This document shows, piece after piece, positions 47,162 through 56,333 of a stretch of 64,000 bases of DNA. Made by a program: the position numbers and the translations under genes. Positions within the stretch are counted from its first letter, which is position 1. Each line of letters starts with the position of its first letter. The notes under the pieces were generated by a model, which was given only the letters and a program-made list of their open reading frames with translations, made no database searches and was not told where the DNA came from. The DNA is from Thermoguttaceae bacterium (GTDB taxonomy: Bacteria > Planctomycetota > Planctomycetia > Pirellulales > Thermoguttaceae): assembly GCA_025062105.1 (NCBI GenBank), contig JANXAQ010000144.1, positions 1-64,000 on the forward strand. Direction: 5' to 3'.

Positions 47162-47532
47162 GAAACCTCTGCAAAATGCTGAACATAGAGTGAACTTTAG
47201 GAACTTTAGCCGCTGGGTTTTCCTATCCGAATGCGTACTATGTATTGTGGTCTAGCAATGCTAGCACGCAATATATTGTGGAAACCGCTGCAAAATCCTG
47301 AACATGTAGTGAACTTTGTAACCATTTAATTCTCTAGCCGTTTGGTTGCCCTACTTGGAAAGCTACTATCTATTGGGTGCTTGCCATGCTAGCAACTCTA
47401 TAGGTTGTTTTAGAGGGAGGACAGCCCAAATGGTATAAAAATATCCCCTTTGAATTATGCAGAGGTTCCTGGGTATCGGGAAAGTAAGCAAACATGGTAT
47501 AAAAATACCTCTTTGAATTACGCAGACGTTCC
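47162..47532 (+). repeat. Family A element interrupted by a second family A element
   Basis: The outer copy is 47162-47279 (AAACCTCTGCAAAATGCTG onward) plus 47470-47532 (ending ACGCAGACGTTCC). The inner copy is 47280-47469, GGAAACCGCTGCAAAATCC to TGCAGAGGTTCC. Confidence 0.88.
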
Positions 47533-47644
47533 GAAACATTGAAGCGAGAAGAGCCTAGGAGAGGGGTTTTAGGATGAAGATTAATTAAAAGACGAGCAAA
47601 ATAGGCAATATAAACGGCATAGGTAATTTATTCTGGGATGTATT

Positions 47645-47837
47645 GGAACCTCTGCAAAATCCTGAACATATAGTGAACTCTGTGAACCTTTGACTCTCTA
47701 GCCTGTTGATTCTTCTATCTGGACATCTACTATTATCTATTGGGTGCTAGCAATGCTAGCAGCCCTATATGTTGTGTTAGAGAGAAGAGCAGACAAAATG
47801 GTATAAAAATATCCCTTTCGAATTATGCAGAGGTTCC
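47645..47837 (+). repeat. Family A element with TATT target duplication
   Basis: It has perfect GGAACCTCTGCA / TGCAGAGGTTCC ends and the palindrome GGGTGCTAGCAATGCTAGCA in the core. TATT lies at 47641-47644 and 47838-47841. The right end and target duplication create the stop codon of the next gene. Confidence 0.94.
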
Positions 47838-48994
47838 TATTCTACAGTATTTGGTTCTGGGAGCAAATGATGGGGTTGCGCCCCTGTGTCGGAGCATTCG
47901 GCCACCCAGTCCGGCTGAGCGGCTTTACCCCGGCATGTGCGATAAGCCCGATAAGCGGCGAGAAAACAAGTGCCCCACCAATTAGAGGCAATAATAACCC
48001 TTCCAATGGGGTAGATTCCATTGGCCCAAGGCCGAATACCATCCGTCAAGGGCCCAATAAAATCCACTGTTACTGGTTTGGCCAATTCGGAAAGCTTTTG
48101 GCAGCATAAATACCAAAGCAGATGCCCTGGGCTAAACCGAGCAAATGCCGGATCATAGCCGATTTTGAGAGCCTGAAACACCCCTTTGGCCTGCCAACCG
48201 AAGATAAAAGCAATAGGCCGACTGGCCACTTCTAAAAATGCTAGTCTGGGGAAGTCGAATTGGGCCAACCGATAAGTTTGGTGCAGATAAAAATCCCTCA
48301 TTTGAGGGGTGCACAACACGGAGGTGCGTGCCTCCCCTTTCCAACTTGCGTTTTCAATCTGCCAAGCCTGGTCTAAAGCTTCTTCCCACTGTTGGGTTGA
48401 TGTCTGAGTAAAAAGCCGAACTTCTACTGTCCCGTGTTGCTCCAATTGTCGAAGAGCCTTTCGGACTTTCTTTTGCAAGTTTTGAGAGCGGCTAGCCCAA
48501 TAACAAGCAAACTCTTCTATTCGGGCCAGGCCTACAGGATACCGCCAATAGACCAGACAGCGGAGGCCGGCCTGTTGAGCTTGCCAGAGAAAACTTTGCC
48601 AACGAGCGGTCCGGGCTGGCACCATGTCGATCCACAACAGCGGCCAACCAAGCTGCTTTACCCCCTGACAAAGCTGCTGGAGCACGCCGGGGACATCGCC
48701 AGTCTCGTCTAAAAGCAATTCTCCGTTGGCAGCCCAAACATTGGCTGGTAGATCAGCAGCCCGAAACCCACCTTTGATCCGGCGTTCGACTAAAGGTAGG
48801 CCAGCTAGCAGCTGATCTCCTTCGGCCACAGCCACAACGGCAAACCGACTCCGAGGAGCGAAATGTTCCACCCAATGGGCAATCAGTTCTGCCCTGGCCG
48901 TCGGCAACACCGTGCAGGAACGATGCCAGAGATCGTCCCAGGCATAGCGATACGTTAGAAAGGTATCTAAATCGGAAAAAATCCGAACTTCCAT
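47837..48994 (-). CDS. GNAT-fold acyltransferase of the FemAB / BioF2 (Acetyltransf_6) type
   Basis: The product has 385 residues, cytoplasmic, with tandem GNAT-like halves. The second half carries the best-conserved part: LRQLEQHGTVEVRLF, the WKGEARTSVLCTPQMRDFY segment, and VFQALKIGYDPAFARFSPGH, where YDPxFxxxSPGHLL is the Acetyltransf_6 hallmark. Such proteins often act in exopolysaccharide or cell-envelope synthesis; no such neighbours are present, so the substrate is open. AGAGG precedes the ATG. The TAG stop is formed across the junction with a family A element and its duplicated TATT. The insertion has thus defined, and may have shortened, the C-terminus. Confidence 0.82.
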   Translation of the reverse strand: MEVRIFSDLDTFLTYRYAWDDLWHRSCTVLPTARAELIAHWVEHFAPRSRFAVVAVAEGDQLLAGLPLVERRIKGGFRAADLPANVWAANGELLLDETGDVPGVLQQLCQGVKQLGWPLLWIDMVPARTARWQSFLWQAQQAGLRCLVYWRYPVGLARIEEFACYWASRSQNLQKKVRKALRQLEQHGTVEVRLFTQTSTQQWEEALDQAWQIENASWKGEARTSVLCTPQMRDFYLHQTYRLAQFDFPRLAFLEVASRPIAFIFGWQAKGVFQALKIGYDPAFARFSPGHLLWYLCCQKLSELAKPVTVDFIGPLTDGIRPWANGIYPIGRVIIASNWWGTCFLAAYRAYRTCRGKAAQPDWVAECSDTGAQPHHLLPEPNTVE

Positions 48995-49080
48995 TGGCCT
49001 CTGCAGATAATTGGGGAGAATCGGCCTTGCTATCGAGTTGAACGGAAGACCTTCTTGTTAAGTATGGCATATCTTCTTAG

Positions 49081-49228
49081 CTCGGTTTTTGCCATTTTTC
49101 CTAAATCCTTTTGTTTCCAGCAGTTACGACGAGACCTCCTTTTGTCCACGCAATTTCCTAAGTCCAATAGTTACAAGGACTTAGAGTTTTCCCCTTCCGA
49201 CAGAAAGCCTAAAATGGCAAAAGTCGAG
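49081..49228. repeat. Family B element with CTTAG target duplication
   Basis: The ends are CTCGGTTTTTGCC and GGCAAAAGTCGAG. CTTAG lies at 49076-49080 and 49229-49233. Confidence 0.9.
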
Positions 49229-49232
49229 CTTA

Positions 49233-49386
49233 GAGGCTATCTGAAAAGAGATTTTTGGCTCACTCGGTTGCCAAGTGGTTTCCCCCCCAGGAGGGGATCC
49301 AGCCGAGGATTTGAGTACCTTGGCTACCCAGATCCTTCACCGCCGTTCGAATGAAGACAGGGCTACATCCCTTTTCAGACAATCTC
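49233..49386 (-). repeat. Family D element
   Basis: The ends are GAGGCTATCTGAAAAG and CTTTTCAGACAATCTC. It follows directly on the family B copy. Confidence 0.86.
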
Positions 49387-49390
49387 TTCG

Positions 49391-49544
49391 CTCGACTTTT
49401 GCCATTGCCATGTTTGGCCTTTTGTCGAAAAAAGGAAACCCTAACTGCTTGGAATTCCCAGCGTTAAGGAATTCTCTGGACAAAAGGAAGGGTTGCCCTA
49501 ACTCCTGAGCAGAAAAGAAGTTAGGGAATTCGGCAAAAGTCGGG
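49391..49544. repeat. Family B element
   Basis: It runs from CTCGACTTTTGCCATTGCC to GGCAAAAGTCGGG. Confidence 0.85.
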
Positions 49545-49548
49545 CTTA

Positions 49549-49702
49549 GAGGCTGTCCTAAACTGGGATTTGGCTGCTTTCCCTGGGTTTTGGCCGACCG
49601 ACTCCTGGCCTTCAGAGTCCTTAAAAACAGGAGTTGAGGATTCTGGGCAATGGAGGAAGGAAACCGCCTTTCATCGTAGGAAATGCTTTTTCGGACAGCC
49701 TC
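49549..49702 (-). repeat. Family C element with TTA target duplication
   Basis: It is a reverse copy, GAGGCTGTCCTAAACTGGG to TTTTTCGGACAGCCTC. TTA lies on both sides (49546-49548, 49703-49705). Confidence 0.92.
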
Positions 49703-49707
49703 TTAGC

Positions 49708-50011
49708 CTCTACTTTTGCCCATTTTCGGCCCTGCGAGGAAGGGCAATGTTCTAAGTCTTTGTACTTATTAGAGTCAGGTAGTTATTAGCGTTTTAGGAA
49801 ATTAGGTGCCCCAAAGGGCATCGCCGCAACTCCTGGAAACAAAATAAGTTAGGAAAAAAATGGAAAAAGGCGAGCTAAGAAAGAATGAGAAGAATGAAAT
49901 CGGCTCTGTTGAAGGTTGTCCGCAGTCTGGGGAGGTTTTGCCCATACTGGTCGGTGTTGCTTCAGTCTGGTTAGGTTGATGCCTTCGACCGGAAAGGGTT
50001 TCAACAGAGCC
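49708..50011. repeat. Family B element followed by family E element
   Basis: B lies at 49708-49875 (CTCTACTTTTGCCC to GGAAAAAGGCGAG). E lies at 49902-50011 (GGCTCTGTTGAAGG to GGTTTCAACAGAGCC), with near-perfect inverted ends but no clear target duplication. Confidence 0.82.
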
Positions 50012-50111
50012 AAAGAAACTGAAAACCCGGTTCTGACAAGCAGGGGGCCTCATTGGTGGTTCAACCAACAAGGACCGCCAGCCAGTTCCAAAATAGGCCT
50101 CTGGGAAAGGG

Positions 50112-51866
50112 TTAGTTGCTGGGGGGACCAATCTCATAGACGGCCCAGTGGCGGTTGCGATACAGCAGGCGGAAGGGCAGCTGTGGCCGGCTTTCGACCA
50201 CCAGATACTGGGCCTGATATTGGTGGGCCAATAAGCGGAGTTTTTCCGGCGGCAATTGGGCTAGGGAATCGATCCAGCGGAGACCTGGTTCAGTGTTGCC
50301 GGTGGCATAGATAGTTTGCATCCGGTTCCACCATTCCACCAAGCCGGCGGCATCCTGCGGGATGTCTTTCCAGGTAGCCACTTCGCTTCGGTGGGCGTAC
50401 CATTTGAATGTTTGTTCTTGTCTCGGGGTCAAAAACCGGGCTTCTGGTGGGGTATGTTGCTGGATCCACTGGCACATTCGGCGCCAGGAGATATACTCGG
50501 CCAATTGTTCCTTTGGGTTCTTCCATTTATCTCTGTGTCCGACAAAGGCCCGAGGTACACAGGGACGAATCCGAAGCAGTACATATCCACCCAGATGGAC
50601 GAATGCACCTAAAGTGGCCAATCCTACCACCGCCCAAGGAGCCAGCATAACCCAACGTTGAGGCCGGTCCTTACCGCAGCAGGGCGGCCAAAAGCACTGG
50701 CCGATCGAAGGCAACAAATCGAAGGATTCTTTGGAAGGGGCTGCCCAATTTGCAGTTACCAAGGAGGCGGTTTTTTCAGCCACCCAACGCAGGAGAAAAA
50801 GGGAAGTGGCTGCCGGGGTGATTATATCGGCCAATCGAAACCAGTAATAGCGGAGCAAGAGAATGCGGAGGTTCGGCCACGGCAGAAACGCCACCGAAAA
50901 GATGATCCCACAGCCGACAATCATCATAGTTGCCCACCAATACCACCGAAGCATCTGGACCGCTACGATGGTATGTTCTGGCCGGTCCTGGGGAACTGGT
51001 GGGTTTCGGTGCACCGATCGGCTCAGCAGCCAGCAGGCCAAGCACAGAAGCAAAAACCGAAATCGATATTCTGGCCGGAAGGCTAGGAAGTCTAGATGAT
51101 GCGGGAGTCGAATTTCCACATAAATCTGGTAGCCTTGGCGCACGGTTTCTGGATCGACGCCCCAATTCAGACGGGCTACAGGAATCAGGCCGGGGGCGGC
51201 CAGTACCAGAGCCGTTAGGATCCCTGGCCAAAGGCAGCGGAGTCGGGGACGCTGTTTACCGGCGAAAAGCCAGGTCAGTGCGGCAGCTATTCCGCCCCAG
51301 CCGCCCACTAATGCATGAAAGGAAGTCCCCCCACCGAAGCAGGCTAAAGCCCAGTTCCACCGGCCCCGCAAAAGTTGCTCCAGCCCCATGAACACCAGTG
51401 CCCAGGCAAACCCCTTCGCTTCCAGGCCACCGATGAGCCATTCTCCAGCCATGTGAGCCCGCTCAGTCAATGCGGCAAGTAAGGCGGCCGATAGCACAGC
51501 ATATCCCGGCTTGGGTAGCACCGCCCAGCTTAACCGCTGCCATGCCCAGGCCAACCACAGCCAGGTGAAAATACGTCCTACCCAGGCTAAAGCCGCTGGG
51601 GCCAAATACCGGGCCAACCAGCCAAAAGTAAAATAAAATACATCATGGGCATCCGGCGAATCTAAAAAAAAGTCTCGGCAGATCCAACCTGGGTTCCAAT
51701 AGTGGATGGCTTTGCCCAGGTAATGCGGCTCATTGGTGTCCGGGACCGGCCAGGCACCTTGGAGGAAAAAGATCAGAAACACCCCGGCCAGTTCCACAGC
51801 CCACAACCAACTCCACCTTTTCTCAGACCATAGCAACCCAGTGGGCAACGATTCGGCCTGGCTCAT
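50112..51866 (-). CDS. Large polytopic membrane protein (DUF6798-like)
   Basis: The product has 584 residues with about ten membrane segments between residues 20 and 430. The N-terminal loop has GAWPVPDTNEPHYLGKAIHYW and CRDFFLDSPDAHDVFYFTFG, with acidic residues in the first extracytoplasmic loop as in GT-C-type or DUF6798 planctomycete proteins. The last 150 residues form a soluble domain (WIQQHTPPEARFLTPRQEQ, TFKWYAHRSEVATWKDIPQD) ending with YLVVESRPQLPFRLLY. No catalytic role is established. The start at 51866 has GAAAGA in front. A minus-strand terminator-like hairpin lies about 100 bp upstream and may act as an attenuator. Confidence 0.75.
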   Translation of the reverse strand: MSQAESLPTGLLWSEKRWSWLWAVELAGVFLIFFLQGAWPVPDTNEPHYLGKAIHYWNPGWICRDFFLDSPDAHDVFYFTFGWLARYLAPAALAWVGRIFTWLWLAWAWQRLSWAVLPKPGYAVLSAALLAALTERAHMAGEWLIGGLEAKGFAWALVFMGLEQLLRGRWNWALACFGGGTSFHALVGGWGGIAAALTWLFAGKQRPRLRCLWPGILTALVLAAPGLIPVARLNWGVDPETVRQGYQIYVEIRLPHHLDFLAFRPEYRFRFLLLCLACWLLSRSVHRNPPVPQDRPEHTIVAVQMLRWYWWATMMIVGCGIIFSVAFLPWPNLRILLLRYYWFRLADIITPAATSLFLLRWVAEKTASLVTANWAAPSKESFDLLPSIGQCFWPPCCGKDRPQRWVMLAPWAVVGLATLGAFVHLGGYVLLRIRPCVPRAFVGHRDKWKNPKEQLAEYISWRRMCQWIQQHTPPEARFLTPRQEQTFKWYAHRSEVATWKDIPQDAAGLVEWWNRMQTIYATGNTEPGLRWIDSLAQLPPEKLRLLAHQYQAQYLVVESRPQLPFRLLYRNRHWAVYEIGPPSN

Positions 51867-51963
51867 GATCTTTCAGAAAAACCTTTCTTCAAATTATTTC
51901 GTATAAAAAAGTTATAAACAATCTGGCCGATCTAGTGCTTCCAGAGTATTTCAGCCGAGCGGT

Positions 51964-51992
51964 AAAAATGCCTCTGCCCTCTGAGGCAGAGG
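51964..51992 (-). terminator. Hairpin with T-tract in the leader of the membrane-protein gene
   Basis: On the minus strand, CCTCTGCC and GGCAGAGG form a perfect 8-bp stem over TCAGAG, followed by CATTTTTACC. It lies between the likely promoter region and the start codon, so it may be an attenuator. The remainder of 51867-52215 shows nothing else. Confidence 0.5.
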
Positions 51993-52215
51993 ATGACTTG
52001 GCAATAGCCAAGCCGGATGAACGGGCTAAAAAGGCCACTTCCATGCCACTTGCCCCTCTTACCCTGAGTGTCTCAACAGCCAGAGCAGAGGGAAGAAAAA
52101 AATAAGAGCTGTCCATTCGGCTGAAGTTTAAAGTGCAAAATAAACCTTGGTCCCTAGACTAAAAACGTTGAAAGGGGCGTTTTCCTGGGTGGTTTGGAAA
52201 GGGAGAAAATCCTCC

Positions 52216-53817
52216 ATGCGATTTTTGTCTCATCTTCTAAAAGTTATCGAACAAAAGCAAGAGGAGAAGCCGGGGTTTGCCTCCCACAGCAGCCTTCCAT
52301 CGACACACCACCGGTGGGAACGGCTTACGAGGATGTGGCTTGGAATTTTTGCCGGTCCCAGGATGGCAGAGCTAACGTTCCTGATCGTTGGGCTGACGGG
52401 GTTGGCCGGATGCAGCGGTGACCAAAAGCCCCAAAAAGACATACTGGCGATGCCTCCCAGATTAACGGTAGTGGTGTTAGAGGATGCACAGTTGGCCCAG
52501 ACCCTCCGGTCCTACGAAGGCCAATGGCAAGCAGAAACCGGTAGCCAATTGGAAGTTAACCTCTCGCCGGCACCACCAGCACCCTTGGAAAAGGCACAAG
52601 AAGCTCCTGGAACAAAGGCCGATGTGTTGGTGTTTCGGTCTGCTCAGTTGGGTCAGTTGGCTGAGGCCGGGCAGATTTTGCCTATGACAGAGGATCGGCT
52701 AACCCCCTACATCGCGGCCTGGACCGATCTGGTGGAACCGCTGCGGGATCAGGAAGGCCGATGGGGCCAACAAGTGTATGGCCTGTCGTTAGGTTCACCG
52801 GTATTGGTCTGCTATTGTCGGCAGGATTTGCTGGATCGGCTTGGAGTGGCACCTCCCCGCACCTGGGAGGAATATCGGCAGGTAGCCCAGCAGTTGAAGG
52901 ATCGGAGCCGGTTGGTTTGGCCAGAGCTATCGAAGGATCGACCATGGGCACCTGCTTTGGAACCGTTGGCTGTTGGCTGGGCTGGTTGGCTGCTGCTAGC
53001 ACGGGCGGCCTCCTATGCCAAACATCCTAATTACTATTCCACCCTATTTGAGATGCAGTCAATGCAGCCCCGGATTGCTGAGCCGCCGTTTGTACGAGCG
53101 TTAGAGGAATTGGCGGCAACGGCCAAATTGGCCGACTCTCCGGAAGTCCTCTTGGAGTGCGATCCGGACCGGGTACGGGAACGGTTTTGGCAAGGCGAAT
53201 GCGGTTTGGCTCTTGGTTGGCCCAGTCGGGCGGGACCCGAAAAAGCGGCCCCCGGCATAAAATGTACTATAGTTCCTATTCCCGGCTCCTCCACCCTCTG
53301 GCATCCAGGGGAGCAGAAATGGTTATCGGCTTCCAAAGGAGAAGTATTTCGCACGCCGCTTTTGGGCATCTCTGGCCGATGGGCCGCTATAGGGGCTGGC
53401 TCTGCCCACCCAGAAGCGGCCTTGCAATTGATCTTTTGGTTAGCCGACAAACAAGGTTCCGAACCCCGGCCGGCCGTCTGCTCGGCTACTGCTGTGTTCC
53501 GAAAAAGCGATCTAAAAGATCTAAAACGCCTACAGAGTTGGGTTGAACCGGCTATGCCCCCAGAAACCGCCCAACAATATGCCCAGGCCCTCCAGCAGAC
53601 ATTCTCTTCGCATCAGTGGCTGGTGGCTTTACGAATTCCAGGCTGGCAGGAATATCTGGCTGCCTTGGACGAAGCGGTTCATGCCGCGGTTCAGGGCAAA
53701 CAATCTGCCCAACAGGCACTTCGCCAAGCTGCCCAGAAATGGCAGGCCATTACCGCCCGCTTCGGTCTGGAACGCCAACGCCAGGCTTACCGCCGCAACC
53801 TCGGCCTACCCGATTGA
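52216..53817 (+). CDS. Extracellular solute-binding lipoprotein
   Basis: The product has 533 residues from the ATG at 52216 (GGGAG upstream). A lipobox, LTGLAGC, lies about 66 residues in. That is long for a lipoprotein signal, so the ATG at 52333 (27 residues before Cys) may be the true start. The body is a two-lobed periplasmic-binding fold of the bacterial solute-binding type. It has RLTVVVLEDAQLAQTLRSYE at the start, then ADVLVFRSAQLGQLAEAGQI, GQQVYGLSLGSPVLVCYCRQ, LLDRLGVAPPRTWEEYRQVA and ALQLIFWLADKQGS, as in sugar-binding proteins. No permease or ATPase genes are adjacent, which is unusual; such orphan binding proteins occur in planctomycetes. The ligand is unknown. Confidence 0.85.
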   Translation: MRFLSHLLKVIEQKQEEKPGFASHSSLPSTHHRWERLTRMWLGIFAGPRMAELTFLIVGLTGLAGCSGDQKPQKDILAMPPRLTVVVLEDAQLAQTLRSYEGQWQAETGSQLEVNLSPAPPAPLEKAQEAPGTKADVLVFRSAQLGQLAEAGQILPMTEDRLTPYIAAWTDLVEPLRDQEGRWGQQVYGLSLGSPVLVCYCRQDLLDRLGVAPPRTWEEYRQVAQQLKDRSRLVWPELSKDRPWAPALEPLAVGWAGWLLLARAASYAKHPNYYSTLFEMQSMQPRIAEPPFVRALEELAATAKLADSPEVLLECDPDRVRERFWQGECGLALGWPSRAGPEKAAPGIKCTIVPIPGSSTLWHPGEQKWLSASKGEVFRTPLLGISGRWAAIGAGSAHPEAALQLIFWLADKQGSEPRPAVCSATAVFRKSDLKDLKRLQSWVEPAMPPETAQQYAQALQQTFSSHQWLVALRIPGWQEYLAALDEAVHAAVQGKQSAQQALRQAAQKWQAITARFGLERQRQAYRRNLGLPD

Positions 53818-54145
53818 AAAGTACGGACACACTTTAGCTAACTGAACTGATTTGTCTCTCGGGAAAGGCTTGGCAGCGAAGATGGGCACCCGCCGGGAAC
53901 AAAAAACTGCTTGTTTGCTCCTTCCGCCGAACATTAGTTAGAGCAAGGGGAGAAAAGGAAAAAATTAGGTCCACTTCGTTCGGCCGAAGTGTTGGGAAAC
54001 CGTCTGCTCTGTAGAAAAATGGCTTTAGTGAAAGGATTTCGGTAGGTTCGGAAGATTTTTCTTATCCTGTGGGGTTAGATTCCTTTTTAGGAGGCAAAAA
54101 CCTACGAGCCAAAAAGTTTCTATAACATTTCTGCCGAGTGAAGTT
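53818..54145. other. Spacer, nothing recognised
   Basis: No gene, terminator or repeat of families A-E is seen. Confidence 0.35.
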
Positions 54146-54380
54146 AGGAGTTCGGCTTTTGACATTTTCCTTAACTTGATTAGTTATCAGAGTTACGACG
54201 AACTATTCCTTTGTTGCCCCAATTTCCTAAGGCCAATCATTCTAAGCAGTTAGAGGCTGTCCGAAAAAGTATTTTCTATGATGAAAGGAATTTTCCTGTT
54301 TTTAAGGAGTCTGAAGGATAGGAGCCGGTTGGGCAAAACCCATGGGAAACCAGCCAAATCCCCATTTTTAGGACAGCCTC
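54146..54380. repeat. Half of a family B element with a family C element inserted
   Basis: 54146-54250 is the left half of family B (TTCGGCTTTTGACATTTTCC, AGTTACGACGAAC). Family C lies at 54253-54380, GAGGCTGTCCGAAAAAG to AGGACAGCCTC, flanked by TTA on both sides (54250-54252, 54381-54383). This C copy is about 30 bp shorter than others. Confidence 0.86.
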
Positions 54381-54403
54381 TTAGCTCGACTTTTGCCATT
54401 TTA

Positions 54404-54557
54404 GAGGTTGTCTGAAAAGGGAGGTAGCCAGTTTTTGTTCCAACGGCCGGTGAAAGCTCTGGGTAGCCAAGGTGCCCAAATCCTAGGGTGTAGCTTCTCC
54501 TGGTGGGGGAAACAACTTGGCGGCCGACTGAGCCAAACACTCTTTTCAGACAGCCTC
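54404..54557 (+). repeat. Family D element with TTA target duplication
   Basis: The ends are GAGGTTGTCTGAAAAG and CTTTTCAGACAGCCTC. TTA lies on both sides. A 20-bp family B start (CTCGACTTTTGCCATTTTAG) lies directly before it. Confidence 0.92.
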
Positions 54558-54561
54558 TTAG

Positions 54562-54758
54562 CTCGACTTTTGCCATTTTAGGCCTTCTCCCGGAAGGGCA
54601 AAACTCTAACTGTCTGGAACTATTTGGACTTAGGAAATGGCGGGACCAAAAGAAGGGCTCGTCGTAACTACTGGAAACAAAAGGACTTAGGGAAAATGGC
54701 AAAAGTCGAGCTTAGCATTTTCCCTTTTCAGGAGCAGGCCAAAATGGCAAAAGTCGAG
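54562..54758. repeat. Family B element with CTTAG target duplication, plus a B end fragment
   Basis: It is complete at 54562-54710, CTCGACTTTTGCC to GGCAAAAGTCGAG, with CTTAG on both sides. 54716-54758 repeats the last 40 bp of the family. Confidence 0.9.
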
Positions 54759-54772
54759 TTTCCAAACGGACC

Positions 54773-55786
54773 CTACTTTTTCCGAAATCGCCGGAGAGCC
54801 TCTAGGACAGATTGGATATCGGTCGGCAGTGGTGCTTCGACCGAAAGGCGCTGGCCGGTTACCGGGTGGATAAAACCGATCCGACGGGCATGCAGGGCCT
54901 GACGGGCCAATAGCAGGGTCGTATCGGCTGGATTTCGGCTCAGTTCGGCCAAGGTGATTTGACTTCGGCCTCCGTATTGTCGGTCGCAAAGTACTGGGCA
55001 GCCGATATGCGCTAGATGAACCCGGATCTGATGCGTTCGGCCTGTGCGGGGGAGGATTCTGAGGGCGGCAAACCCGTCGAACCGTTCCAGGACTTCGTAA
55101 AAGGTTTCGGCTACTCGCACATCAGGGCCTTGGCGTCGGATGGCCATTTTTTCACGCTGCGTCGGATGGAGCCCGATCGGTTCGACCACTAGGTCCCGGT
55201 CTCGGTCGGGTAAACCGGTGACTAAGGCGAAGTATTCCTTTTCGATGGTTCGAGCGGCAAACTGAGCGGCCAACTTGTGATGGATCGGATCGGTCTTGGC
55301 CACCAGAATCACACCGGAGGTATCCCGGTCTAGCCGATGCACAATACCCGGTCGGGTTGGCCCACCGGTTGCTGAAAGCCTCCCACCAAAATGATATTGA
55401 AGCGCACTAACTAAAGTGCCGCTCCAATGTCCTCGGGCGGGGTGCACCACCATACCGGCCGGTTTATTGACCACCGCCAAATAATCGTCCTGATAAAGAA
55501 TGTCTAGTGGGATCGGCTCCGGATGCGGTCCTTCCCGCGGAACTTCGGGCAGAATGATTTCGACCTGTTGGCCGGCATGGAGCCGATAGGCAGGTTTGCC
55601 GCCCTTGCCATCCACACGTACACCGCCGGCGGTGATCAGTCGCCGCATATGCACCCGACTATAATCGGGAAAATGATGCGCAAGGAATAGATCCAGTCGC
55701 CAGCCTTCTTCGGCCGGCTGAACTCGAAGCACCACCGGCATCCCTGGGCGTAGATCAGCCAATGGTGAATCCTCTTGGAAGCCCAT
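54773..55786 (-). CDS. RluA-family pseudouridine synthase (RluD-like)
   Basis: The enzyme isomerises uridines to pseudouridine in large-subunit rRNA. The product has 337 residues. An S4 RNA-binding domain (about 25-90: RLDLFLAHHFPDYSRVHMRR, GGVRVDGKGGKPAYRLHAGQ) precedes the catalytic domain. The active-site motif is HRLDRDTSG (150-158) with Asp153 as nucleophile. Further blocks are NKPAGMVVHPA and RILPRTGRTHQIRVHLAHIG. S4 plus this layout fits RluD (23S U1911/1915/1917) better than RluA or RluC, but the target site is inferred. GGAGGGGAAG precedes the ATG. Confidence 0.93.
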   Translation of the reverse strand: MGFQEDSPLADLRPGMPVVLRVQPAEEGWRLDLFLAHHFPDYSRVHMRRLITAGGVRVDGKGGKPAYRLHAGQQVEIILPEVPREGPHPEPIPLDILYQDDYLAVVNKPAGMVVHPARGHWSGTLVSALQYHFGGRLSATGGPTRPGIVHRLDRDTSGVILVAKTDPIHHKLAAQFAARTIEKEYFALVTGLPDRDRDLVVEPIGLHPTQREKMAIRRQGPDVRVAETFYEVLERFDGFAALRILPRTGRTHQIRVHLAHIGCPVLCDRQYGGRSQITLAELSRNPADTTLLLARQALHARRIGFIHPVTGQRLSVEAPLPTDIQSVLEALRRFRKK

Positions 55787-55978
55787 CTTCCCCTCCGTCC
55801 GGCTTGGAAAACGTATGGATTTTCCTACCCGTGCGCTGAAGAGAAACTCGCCTCACCCTGCGGGCTGGTGTTACGGACGTCTTTGGCGCCAAGATGGACC
55901 GAATAGGAATGCAGGGACCCTGCCCGGGCAGGAACCAGCCTCTGGAATCGGATAACCACTGCAGTAAGAGTATCTACA

Positions 55979-56090
55979 GCTCTGTTGAAACCCTTTCCGG
56001 TCGGGAGCCTAAACTCACCAAAACGGTGAAGCAAAACCGACCAGTATGCGTAAAACTTCCCAGACTGCGGACAACCTTTTCAACAGAGCC
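55979..56090. repeat. Family E element
   Basis: It runs from GCTCTGTTGAAACCC to CCTTTTCAACAGAGCC, with internal GCAAAACCGACCAGTATG. No clear 9-bp duplication is visible. Confidence 0.85.
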
Positions 56091-56185
56091 AGCCTCTAAC
56101 AGAATGAACTTGTCTACCGCCTTCCAAGGAGGCAGCTAACACCTTAGACCCATCTGGATTTTCCTCTGGTGAGAGGTTCTTGGGT

Positions 56186-56333
56186 TGAGTTTTGACAATT
56201 TTTGTAACTTCTTTTATTGCAAGGAGTTATGCTTTGGGAATTCCTTGCTCCATCAATTTTTCAAGTCCAAAATTTCCAAGGGGTTAGCAGATCCAAAGGA
56301 GCCGCCCCTTTAGCAATGGGCAAAAGTTAAGCT
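56186..56333. repeat. Family B element, diverged subtype
   Basis: It runs from GAGTTTTGACAATTTTTG to GGGCAAAAGTTAAG. The same variant interior (TAACTTCTTTTATTGCAAGG, AAAGGAGCCGCC) is seen at 14455. Confidence 0.72.
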
